Below are positions 24,657 through 34,712 of a DNA stretch of 64,000 bases, in pieces. Positions within the stretch are counted from its first letter, which is position 1. Every line of letters begins with the position of its first letter. A model generated the notes under the pieces. That model was given only the letters and a program-made list of their open reading frames with translations, searched no databases and was not told where the DNA came from. The translations under genes were made by a program, and so were the position numbers. Source of the DNA: Sistotremastrum niveocremeum HHB9708 (taxonomy: Eukaryota; Basidiomycota; Agaricomycetes; Sistotremastrales; Sistotremastraceae); contig KV419400.1 of NCBI GenBank assembly GCA_001630475.1, positions 620,940 through 684,939 on the forward strand, in the 5' to 3' direction.

Positions 24657-25564
24657 CTACGATATTTTTGCTTGGGAGAAGTCCAATTCAGGATGAGCCT
24701 TCTGGAACTTTTGGATTGCCTGATCATGATCCGTGGTCAGTCAATGTTGAACTACGATATTCTGAGGCCCAGAATGTTGTCTTTCCACGTACCTCAATCT
24801 TCTTCAGTTCGTCGGACGTAGGTTTACCCATTTGCTAGAAGGAGAAAACGTCGACCATGAACACAATATTGTTCACCAATAAATCATACCTTTTGTTGAT
24901 TGTCGAACTGTGAGAGAGAAATATAAGCCATAAGCTACAAAATACTGATATATATATGCATACCATCATCTTCTCCACCATACCTCTGCAAATAGGTTCG
25001 CTTTCAGTAGTTCGCATCGGCCACAATCGCATCGCACCTAGTTTCTCCATCAAGATCACTGAGTTTGCTGTTCTCGGGTTGGATCTTTGTGGTGTCGATT
25101 TTAGGGTGATGTGTGAGTACGTTCTCCCACCACTGCTGTTTGTTCAATTTCTCCAAGTGGATGTGAACGGCCTCTTGGTCCTCTGGACGACAATCAGCAG
25201 ACAGCTAGATTGACACTGATAGACTTTCTAGCCTAAAGTCCATGTGCTGTCTTCGACTTTGATTTCTTTGCATAAAGTTCCTTCAAGGATCTTGTCCTGG
25301 CCCTTCAAGCCTACGGCAAGTTTCTGCTTCCCAATGTTGACATCGAGGTTCTTGCCTCTAGTTCCTTTGGGAACGGGGACGATCAGGTCGACTTCTCCGA
25401 GTTCCTGATGCCACTTGTAGGGCAGCGCTGGAGAGGTATTTAGTTATTGGCCCACCGGTGAGAAAAATGGTCATACTAGCTTGTTCTGCAGCTTCACGTT
25501 CTCGATCAGCCTTGTCTTTAGCTTGTCTCTCTTCCTTTGTTAGTTTGTCGTAGTCTGAAGACAT
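24657..25564 (-). CDS. nudC: Nuclear movement protein NudC (CS domain)
   Basis: Hsp90-type co-chaperone needed for dynein-dependent nuclear migration. The start at 25564 gives the charged coiled start [22 protein letters not shown]. The CS domain reads [27 protein letters not shown], then [53 protein letters not shown] and [22 protein letters not shown] tail follows: [20 protein letters not shown] and [21 protein letters not shown] and the FxxAHPE(L/M)DFS ending are specific to NudC. The gene has several short introns. It shares about 110 bp of upstream DNA with the divergent SIZ1 gene. Confidence 0.95.
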
Positions 25565-25675
25565 TGTCTGATAATCGATTGGAGGATCAGTTGAGTCAAA
25601 TTGCACTTGTTTACGCGCGGTGCGACGGCCTCGTTCTAAAAAGCTGTCGCCTTCACTGTCGTCTCTGAGCACTTG

Positions 25676-28311
25676 ATGGCAGATTGGAGTGACTACGAGG
25701 TAAACTAAATTTGTATATTCTCTTGATGTGTGTATTGACTTCACTCGATGTTTCCAGAGCCTGCGTCAGCAGATTAGATACAATACGGTCGATAAACTGA
25801 AACATATTGTCGCCGGTCTCAACGAGCAGTGTCACGCAGGCCTCTCAAGAACTGGAAGAAAGCAAGATCTTATCGACCGTATAATGACCAAAATGGACGA
25901 ATGGAGAGCTGCGGGACGGCTTGAAACCTGGGACAAGGTGCGGGGTGTCCTCGCACAGGTCAGAGAAAATCGAAGGTGTGTGTCGATGCTATGGGGTTCT
26001 CCTGATGCCAATTTGCTCGACGTCTCTGCCATCATCCATGCCACTACCACCCATCTTGGCCGTTGGGCGCTTTCTCGTTCGCTGACTATCCCCTCAGTTA
26101 CCACCGATCCTCAATGACTTCCATGTCCCCGCCTAGCCCCTCATACCAACCTCTAGCAACACCTTCGGGACCACAGTCCATGAACGCCCACGCTTTCAGG
26201 AACGGTGTTGGCAAAATACGTGTGCCTGTGGCGAATCCTTATAGCAATTCAGGGGAAGGAAGTTCGAGCGGCTTGCCTCGATACGATCCTTATGCACCAC
26301 CAAAGCCCATACCCTCAAATGGCCCTCCTTCCGCTCTTCCGAAGCTCCCTTGTGCGTAACACGGCTTATGCTTGCCACAGAGCTCACTCTTCGTTAGCAA
26401 TACGCTTCAAGCCTTCACCTTTCATCCGAATAGAGCAGTCAGTTTCAACGGTGGTGGAGTGTCCCGGTTAGTAACATTTTATATGCTCCTAATTCCTTAC
26501 TCAACCCCACGCAGAGTCCACAGGCACCATGGATCGTCGATCCCAAACTCTAAGCTTCACATTAACGCCCGAGCAAGCTACAAAATTAGAGTCGAATCCG
26601 TGAGTGTCGACATTGTCGTTTTACCTAGACTGGAGAGTTAAATTTCCAATCAGCTCCCGCCTTCAGCTTCGTTTATACTGCACTTCGTCCGCATTCTATA
26701 CCAACAGTCCGACGGCCTTTCGTTCCAGTGCCGCCCCTTGTCCCGTCGAATTTCCTGCGACATGCGAGGTCAGACTGAATGGCACCGCCTTGACGGCAAA
26801 CCTGAAGGGTCTGAAGAAGAAACCCGGAACAGCACCTCCTGCGGAACTTCCAAGAGAATCGCTCAAGACCGGCAGCACACAGCTTAACAAAATTGAAATG
26901 GTTTACGTTAACAGTCAGCAGCCCATTATGCCGAGGGTATAATCTTCAACTGTTTAATACTTTGTTTACTAATAGTCAACTTATAGAAATACTACATGAT
27001 TGTGTTTTTGGTGGAGGTAACTTCTGTGGAACAACTGGTCGCACGCCTTGTAAAATCGAAATATAGAGCTAAGGAAGAAGTTAAGAGCACCAGTTCGTCT
27101 TTTCCTTGCGCGTTGCGCCGCTGACATATTCAATATCTCACTATTCTATTATTAGTGGTTGGAGGTGCTGAAGCGGACGACGATATCATAGCTGGACCTC
27201 AAAAAATGTCTTTAAAATGTCCCGTGGGTCTATCGAATGCTTGAAAATTGCATCCGGTGCTGACGAATTTGAAAGCTTAGCTATGTTCGCATATCAACGC
27301 CCTGTCGTTCGATCCAATGTGTCCACCCCCAATGTTTTGATGCCACGTCCTGGTACAGCATGATGGAGCAAACGACAACGTGGCTTTGTCCCGTCTGTGA
27401 AAAAGTTTTAAATCCAGACGATCTCATCGTCGATGGGTATGTCACCACTATTGCGCCTTCTGTGACTCCTGCTGAATGGCACCGAAAGCTACTTTGACGA
27501 TATCCTCAAAACTACTAATGACGGCGTGGAAGATGTAATGGTCGAAGCAGATGGAGAATGGCACACCACCGACAATAAATTTGCGTCGGCGGGATGGAGA
27601 CACAAGCACCCTTACACACCGAGAAATCACAACTCTCAGACGTCAGGTCGGCATTCCGTGAAAACTGAGGGCCAGTCCAACTCCTGGCCAAATGTGACGC
27701 CTCTCTTGGTCGATTCAGACTCAGACGACGAAGAACACTTTGTTAAAACCGCACTTTCGCCTTCAGCTGCCTCCCCTCCCGATACCAACGCACCCTCAAA
27801 TTATTCTGAGTCAAGGACGGCAGCCAATGTTATTGACTTGACACTCGACTCAGATGACGAGGACCAGGCGCGACCTCCACCCCCGTCGCCGCCATCAGCA
27901 GCTTATCCAAAGCGTAAACGTTCGGAGGACGATGGATACGGCGATGGACATGACAGCCGGCGGCAACGCACGGTCCCGGGTGCTCCGTCGATGTCTCGAA
28001 TGAACGGGACTAATCCATCGTATGAGCCTCATCGATCAACCTCTCTGCCCACTCATGACGGAGGGGTATACCAGACATTTTACAACCCATCGCTGACCTA
28101 TCTACAACATCAGCAGCATCCACAGCCGCCGCCTGCGCCACCACGATTACAGGTCCCGCAAAGGCCGATACACATGCAATACCCCGGCACTCCCCAAGAC
28201 CCCCAGTCTGCGCATGGACGACCGGGAACGATGTCGCCGTTCGGGTTTCCTAGTTACGCCTCAACGCCTGGACGAGCGAACGGTTCGGGGTCGGGATGGG
28301 GCAGAGAGTGA
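25676..28311 (+). CDS. SIZ1: SUMO E3 ligase of the SIZ/PIAS family
   Basis: Promotes SUMO attachment to nuclear substrates. The first exon is eight codons (MADWSDYE); after an intron comes a SAP domain (LKHIVAGLNEQCHAGLSRTGRKQDLIDRI). A Pro/Ser-rich linker precedes the PINIT domain (FTLTPEQATKLES, CPVEFPATCEVRLNG). The SP-RING follows: MSLKCPLSYVRISTPCRS, then CVHPQCFDATSWYSMME and WLCPVCEK, with the Cys/His ligands present. The C-terminal half is disordered. It carries two hydrophobic-acidic patches that fit SUMO-interacting motifs (PLLVDSDSDDEE and VIDLTLDSDDED). About nine introns. One ends in AAG, just before the SP-RING LSYVRIS segment. Confidence 0.93.
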
Positions 28312-28583
28312 TATTGGCTGTATTTGGCGTTCTGTGTATTCTTACCGGTTGTATTACACGCTATCGTATCATAATAGTTTTGTCTGGTCTGTAATGAGCC
28401 ACTACTAATGAAGTGCGAGGATACTCCTTCTGTTTGCCGCGGGTTCGTGCGGAGTTTGCGCCGGGTAGTTCCGCCGGACGGAAGTTGAAAAATTTCCGCA
28501 AACTATAAATCGTCGTCTCTCCTCCTTCCACCACCACCAACCAGGGTTGCCCCTTCCCCTCCCCCACTCAGTTCTCTTCTGCC

Positions 28584-30105
28584 ATGTCGGACGTCAAAAA
28601 GGTCAAAACCCCCAAGGAATTCGCTGGTACGTTTCTGAACCCGCAGAAAAAATATTCTGTCCCTGCTGAGCTGGCGTGCTATCTCCAGTCGATTTCCTTA
28701 TGGGTGGTGTATCTGCTGTATGTCTCTCCATCTCGACACGTCGCCGTTTCTGATTGTGATCCTAGGCTGTCGCCAAAACCAGTGCTGCCCCCATTGAGCG
28801 TATCAAGGTTCGGATTTCTCATTACGCGTATGGGAGCAGTTGAAATAACATCGACGTTTAACTTTACCAGCTTCTCATCCAGAACCAGGTATGTCACAAT
28901 TCGCGACGCATCATGAGCCGACTCACTCATCTGTTCATAGGATGAAATGGTATGATTATCATCGTTGTTGTTTTACTCCCGTAGCTCAGAAAATTCCCTT
29001 TTTAGATCAAGCAGGGTCGCCTGGCTGCCCCTTACAAGGGCGTCGTTGACTGCTTCGGTCGTACCTACCGCGAGGAGGGTCTCGTGTCTCTCTGGCGTGG
29101 TAACACCGCCAACGTCATCCGTTACTTCCCTACTCAGGCTTTGAACTTTGCCTTCAGTGAGTGGTTAATGACGTCGGGTAGCGTCATTCTGAAACATTTT
29201 CGCAGAGGATTACTTCAAGTCCCTCTTTGGCTTCAAGAAGAACGAGGGATACTGGAAATGGTTCGCTGGTAACGTTGCCTCCGGTGGTGCCGCTGGTGCC
29301 TCTTCACTCCTCTTCGTCTACTCGCTCGACTACGCACGTACCCGTCTTGCCAACGATGCCAAGTCGGCCAAGGGTGGAGGTGCTCGTCAATTCAACGGTC
29401 TCGTCGACGTCTACAAGAAGACTCTCGCTTCTGACGGCATTGCTGGTCTTTACCGTGGCTTCGTTCCCTCCGTCGTTGGTATTATCGTCTACAGAGGTCT
29501 TTAGTATGTTGACTTCGTCCCTTCACGTTTCTCTTGTCGTTCTAACCCCTCAAAGCTTTGGTGTCTACGATTCTCTTAGTAAGTCCGAGAGCTATGCAGT
29601 GAACCATCCGATCTAATTGTCTTTCAGAGCCCGTCGTTCTGGTTGGCGCCCTGGAAGGAAGCTTCTTCGCTTCTTTCCTCCTCGGATGGGGTGTTACCAT
29701 CGGTGCTGGTCTTGCTTCTTATCCTTTGGACACTATCAGGTAGATTCTTATCTTTTTCCTGCTCTTGATTATATTTAACCTCTACCGTCTCAGACGTCGC
29801 ATGATGATGACTTCCGGCAGCGCTGTTCACTACAAGTCCATGTTCGATGCTGGTTCTCAGGTATATTTGATCACATCGTCTGGGGAATGATATTCTAATT
29901 GCCACGCAGATCATCGCCAAGGAAGGCACAAAATCATTATTCAAGGGTGCTGGTGCCAACATTCTCCGTGGTGTTGCTGGTGCTGGTGTCTTGTCTTTGT
30001 ACGACAAGCTCCAGGAAGTCATGTTTGGCAAGGTCTACTCTGGTGGTAAGTCGACTAAACTATCTCTGCATTTGATACTCAACGACCTTCTCAGGCTCTG
30101 GTTAA
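28584..30105 (+). CDS. AAC: Mitochondrial ADP/ATP carrier
   Basis: Exchanges ADP and ATP across the inner mitochondrial membrane. After the first exon ([14 protein letters not shown]) the spliced frame gives [33 protein letters not shown] and [41 protein letters not shown]. It continues with [13 protein letters not shown] and [19 protein letters not shown], then YPLDTIRRRMMM and [23 protein letters not shown]. All three Px[DE]xx[KR] carrier repeats are visible, and RRRMMM is the specific ADP/ATP carrier signature. About 310 residues is normal. Codon bias is strong (many C-ending codons), as expected for a highly expressed gene. A small last exon ends in GGSG and the stop. Confidence 0.97.
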
Positions 30106-30348
30106 ACTGCTTCGACCTTATAATGAATTTCTTCGCTATATACAAGCTTGGACCCTCCTTAGACTTCTTTTTATTTCATGCATTCTCCTTGCGGGCAATG
30201 TTCTTTACAAAAGCTCACGCCTTTTCCGTACATATGGAATACACTTCCTTGATAAACTGAGCGAATCCATTATAAAATTCTAAACACAGTGATTAAGAGG
30301 CCGGTAAAGAGCATGCCACATCAAGACGCATGTTGTAGTGAACCAATC

Positions 30349-32572
30349 TTAAATCTTTTGCCGCTTCCCTTTCGGTGGTGCATCCATTTGAGCAGCCTTC
30401 CGTTTCACCCTCTCCACTAACGAATGGAGATCTGCTTCCGTTGATGGTGGACTTTGATGGTTGTTTCGTCTACGGCTGCCTTCACTGAGAACAGCAGACA
30501 TGCTTTTTGTCTTTGTGAACCTACAAAATAAATCGGTCAGTAAACCCGAAATCGCGAGCGCAAGAAACCATACTGTGGATTGGACGGATCAATTGCAAAC
30601 TGATGATCCTCGTGAAGAGCTTTGAATCGCTCATCATTGACGTTGATTTGGAATTTATCCTGTGTCTCGTCGAGTGCCTCGTTCCCGAGCTGCTTCTTTT
30701 TTCCTTTTCTCTTATGCTTGACACCCTTCTCGGATTTTATGACCGCACGGAGGTCAAAGTGTTCCAGCTCAGAATCCTTTGACGAAGCGGCGACCAGTGC
30801 CAGTTCTTCAGCGGTAGAAGCTCTGACTTCTTCAACCGGGTTCTTCTGACGGGCCTTGCCTTTACCCTTCGTCTTCGCCCGTCTGTCCTCCTTGTCGGAT
30901 GCGCTATCGTCGCCAAAGAAATCGTCTCCCTCTTTTCTGTTCTCGCCGGGACCATCGTGAGAACCCTGTTGTCGTTCAGCCTTCCTCTTTGCCTTCTTTT
31001 CCATCTGCTTCCGTTTGTATCTTTGGATCGTCGTTTCCTGCTCCTCGTCGACAGTTTTCGATTCCGAAAGACCGGGAGTAAACGTGATCTCCATATCCCC
31101 TTCTCGAAGTTTGGAGCCTCCCCAGCCTTCAGGCAGGTCAGGGTTCTCGTCTCCACCACCAAGAAGCAAAGCTCGAAGTTTGCCTCGCTTGCTCTCTTTG
31201 GCCTCGTCCTCCGATGACTCTGCTTCGGAGCTCGACGAAGCGATGAGTGCTTTGAAGTCCGTCTCATCGATCTCTTTGCGTGAAAGGTTTCGTCTGGTGA
31301 CCTTTACTCGTCCCGGGTCATCATCATCCCACGTGAGTTTCACTTTTGAGTGACGAAGAGCCTGGTACGTGTGTAAGGCAGGATTTCCGACCATCGATGA
31401 ATGGACTTACATCAGTGACAAATTCGACAGGGGCATACGTCCCTGCAATCATTTCTTCATTGGCTTCGTCCCTTTTACATGTCAGCTTGAGAACTAGTTG
31501 TAGGCGCAGATTACATACCGGAACTCATCATCAAAAGTCATATCATCCGGTATATAACTGAGATCAAAGACGTTTGCTGACCGTTCAAGCTCGGTGCCTT
31601 CAAGTTCGTGATATATGTGCGACGCTGTTTCCGGCGAATCGCAGGTGACGACAGCATAGTAATAACTGGATAGAGTATGAGTACAATACGTCGGTGGCTT
31701 CAATCGAGCGCATACCGTAATCTTTCTAATTGGTACTTTCTTAGCGCATCTTCGTCATAATCCTTGTCGTCCTGGGCTAGGACCAGTATATCAGATTCAT
31801 CGAGGTCATCGCCTTCCTTTTTCGACTTTTTGAAAACCTCGGCGGGAGGGCCCTCTTTCTCTTCCTTCTCCATCCTCTCTTTCCCGAATTGGCTTGGATA
31901 TACCCTGACATTCAGGACCCGGCCTTTGTTTGCAACGATAGAGCTTTTCGATGACATCACGGAGGAGAAGATTTTGTAGAGGTGTTGGGCCTTGACATAT
32001 TCCCAGTCCAAGTTGACGACAGCTATCCGACGTGTGGCCTTCGAATTAGCCTGAGACTCCTCCTCGTCTCGTTGGTCCTGATCTCTGAACGCGGCGGCCT
32101 GTGCATCTAATTCGGCAAAAGCAGACTCGTCGAGATCAATTTCGGGAAGTGGAGCGTCCTCCTCTGGATCGGAGACATCTCTGCCCAGATAGACGACCTT
32201 GTCGACGTCGCTCTCGTCGTCGTCCTCGTCTTCGCTGGAGCTTTCCAGGAGGCCTTCTCCACGAGCATAGTCCGGGCCTGGCTTCGAGGTATCATCTTGG
32301 TTCTCTAGACGATAGAACCTATGGAGGTCCTCTTTGTTATTTTTAGACGATATTCGCCGGCCGTATTTATCAACTGCAGTGTCGATATCAGTCACTGATG
32401 CGCGGTACCTTGACAATTAGAAGGTGAACTGACTTTTCGCCGCTCGCTTTGGTTTGTCCTCATCGTCGAATATTGCCTTGAAGCGCGGGTCGACGACGAG
32501 CTTGTTCTGCTGTTTCTTTGGTTTTCGAAAGCGAGGATCAGAACGAATGCGGGCAAACCTTGGATCTGGCAT
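30349..32572 (-). CDS. ESF1: ESF1-like pre-rRNA processing protein
   Basis: Nucleolar factor of the small-subunit processome. The start at 32572 gives MPDPRFARIRSDPRFRKPKK and VVDPRFKAIFDDEDKPKRAAK, the family N-terminus. Then come AVDKYGRRISSKNNKEDLHRFY, long acidic tracts (ESSSEDEDDDESDVDKV), and a conserved central part TRRIAVVNLDWEYVKAQHLYKIFSS. That part continues through an intron into YYAVVTCDSPETASHIYHELEGTE. The C-terminal half is Lys/Glu-rich and ends in the NUC153 motif DERFKALHEDHQFAIDPSNPQ, followed after an intron by FTKTKSMS and a basic tail (KGKRQKI). It is divergent from the secreted repeat-peptide gene. Confidence 0.92.
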
Positions 32573-32878
32573 AATAAATTTTGGAGAGTTGTGGGCGCTA
32601 ATCCGGTTGCCGTATTGGTGCTTGTTTGTGCGTGCTTGGGCAGTTACCTTGGAGAGGAAATGATATAACTCGTTACCAAACAACGCGAGAGCTTTAACTA
32701 GAGACTCGCTCCATCTCTTCGTCTCCGTCCCCCTTCTCAGGTCAGTCGTGTCTGCTCGTCGTCGTCGTCGCTGCTAACTTGCTCTAGCTCTTTCTTTCTT
32801 CTTTGGCCGCAGGACGACCTCCCTTTCACCCTTTTCATACCAGCATCTCCTACTCTCCTTCACTTTTACCTTCTTATC
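32573..32878. other. Divergent promoter region (ESF1 / repeat-peptide gene)
   Basis: About 306 bp. It contains CT-rich tracts near the plus-strand start (for example ctctttctttcttctttgg), a common feature of fungal promoters near the transcription start. No TATA box or other clear site was recognised. Confidence 0.4.
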
Positions 32879-33577
32879 ATGTTCGCCGTCAGCAAGTCTG
32901 TACTCGTCCTTTTTGTCCTTTCTCTCCTCGGCCTGGTTGCCTCAGCACCTATGCCCTTGCCATTGAAGGTGGGCTTTTCGCCTTCCAAAGCGACGTCGTG
33001 TGCTATATTTATGACCTCTATAGCAGGCACTTGCGCGTCGCGAAGCAGAGCCCTTTGAGCCCATCCCTGTCTACGTCCGCCGTAACCCACCTCCCGGTGC
33101 TACCAATCAGATTTCTGATAACAACCCAACTCACGCGTCAGTACACATTCGCCATTCTGCGTATACACGCTAGTTCTCTGACCTTGGCTTCTATCGTCCA
33201 GACCGCAGGGCAAGATTGAGACATATGGCAAGAATTCCAAGCGTGCACAGGCCGTTGGTGCTACCAATCAGATCCCCGACACTGGTCCTACATTCTCCAA
33301 GTCAGTTTCCCTCTTCCCTCTTATTTCAATTCTCATTTTCTAATCGCTTCGCAGGGATGGTGAGATCAAACCCTACGGAAACAACAGCAAACGCAACCCT
33401 CCCCCTGGAGCCGTCAACAACATCAACGACAACCAACCTACACATTCGCAATCGTGAGTACCAACCTTCTTCTTGCATGGTCCTCCATGACCTTCTACTA
33501 GTGGCAAAATCACCCCTTACGATAGCAACGGGGGAAAGCGTCGCTTGGCTAGGTCGTATGCTGAGGATAATAACTAA
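32879..33577 (+). CDS. Secreted Kex2-type repeat peptide precursor
   Basis: Five exons: 32879-32968, about 33024-33140, 33209-33300, 33355-33453 and 33502-33577, giving about 157 residues. The first 23 or so residues form a clean signal peptide (MFAVSKSVLVLFVLSLLGLVASA). The rest is three imperfect units of 31-33 residues, each shaped (N/A)xxxGAxNxIxDxxPTxS...GxIxxYxxNxxKR and each closed by Lys-Arg. An Arg-Arg precedes the first unit and further dibasic sites (ARRE, KRR) flank the array. There are no cysteines, so it is not a hydrophobin or a small cysteine-rich effector. Signal peptide plus Kex2-like sites between repeats is the layout of fungal Kex2-processed repeat proteins and of some ribosomal peptide precursors. 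The function is unknown, and no tailoring enzyme (for example UstYa-like) is nearby. Confidence 0.8.
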
Positions 33578-33901
33578 AGCACCTGCTGGCGTTGGTTGCA
33601 ACCGGATCATCTCTGCAAGTCGGGGAAGAGAAAAAAGGGATAGAACACACTTATTGATTCGACTTGAGGATCGTATCTTCGTCCTAGATGGATGCTGTAT
33701 GTTAGAAATAGGGTAGCCAACAGAGCTCATTGAATGGGTGGACTACTATATTTTTGGGTCATTATTTTCGAAGTTCCCGAGGTAATCGAAGTCAACCTTG
33801 CAGCTTGCAGCTTTGAAGCTCCGCTATCCGCCAAAGCCGATAGCTGTCAACTCACGCACCGACAACTTACATCTGTTCGACGCTCGGGGCTTTCCCAAAC
33901 A
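33578..33901. other. Intergenic stretch
   Basis: 3' flank of the repeat-peptide gene and promoter of the complex I subunit gene. No additional coding exon or repeat was seen. Confidence 0.5.
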
Positions 33902-34521
33902 ATGCCTGAATCAGCGTCGAACGCTGGTGCCAGCGATACTGGTCCCTATGAGCCTAAAAAGGCTGTTGCATCCGCCGTGACAATGGGTCTTTACTCGGGT
34001 GGTGTCGGTCTCTTCATTAGCACGATTCAAAATGCTCTGGGGTCACACAGTAGAGGTGCTTTGGGCGTATTCACAAGAACAGGAGGAACAATTGGTTTCT
34101 TCGGTAGGCCAATTGTTGTATGTCTCTTGAATCTCAACTGACGCTGGCTGGTCGACAGCTGTAATGGGAGCTACCTTCGCCCTGTCAGAAGCTGTAGTTG
34201 GGAATCTACGGAGTAAAAACGATGCATTAAATGCGGCGGCAGGAGGATGTGCAGCTGGTCTTGTTGCTGGTGCTCGAGGTCAGTGCAGGGAATATCTTTG
34301 GTCGTGCCGTTCGATGACCCCAATCTCCCATTACAGCACGTTCTGTTCCGCTTGGGTTGGGTTCGTGTCTGGCTATAGGCGCACTTATGGGAGCTTTTGA
34401 TGCAACGGGTTCCACTTTGGCCAGCGGACGACCATTGGAATCGCCGCAGTCTGTAGAAGAGCGGCGTAGACGATTCTTTAAACAAAAGCCGACTCAGCCT
34501 TCATCGATAGAGGCAGATTGA
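33902..34521 (+). CDS. NADH:ubiquinone oxidoreductase subunit NDUFA11-like (B14.7, Tim17 fold)
   Basis: Accessory membrane subunit of mitochondrial complex I. Three exons give MPESASNAGASDTGPYEPKKA, then AVASAVTMGLYSGGVGLFIST and GALGVFTRTGGTIGFF. Further on come VMGATFALSEAVVGNLR, NAAAGGCAAGLVAGAR, and after an intron LGLGSCLAIGALMGAFDATG, ending in RRRRFFKQKPTQPSSIEAD. Four Gly/Ala-rich hydrophobic segments and about 170 residues match the Tim17/22/23-related NDUFA11 family rather than a protein-import subunit. The exact start could lie slightly elsewhere. Confidence 0.8.
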
Positions 34522-34712
34522 AAAAGAAGCGTTCAATTTCATTCTCCTATTATCCGATGTGTGCTGCCATTTACCCTCAAGAAGATTGCTTCGAGTCGTG
34601 TTGAAGGAACAATGATTTACACTCAAAGACTCTCTAAAGCCACAATATTAATCCTGAAGGACACATGGATGTCGGGGAACATGACTATGGCTCTGGGACT
34701 GTTGATACCAGG

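Noticed and set aside
32879-33577. Hydrophobin or small cysteine-rich effector
   Set aside because: The spliced protein has a signal peptide but no cysteines.
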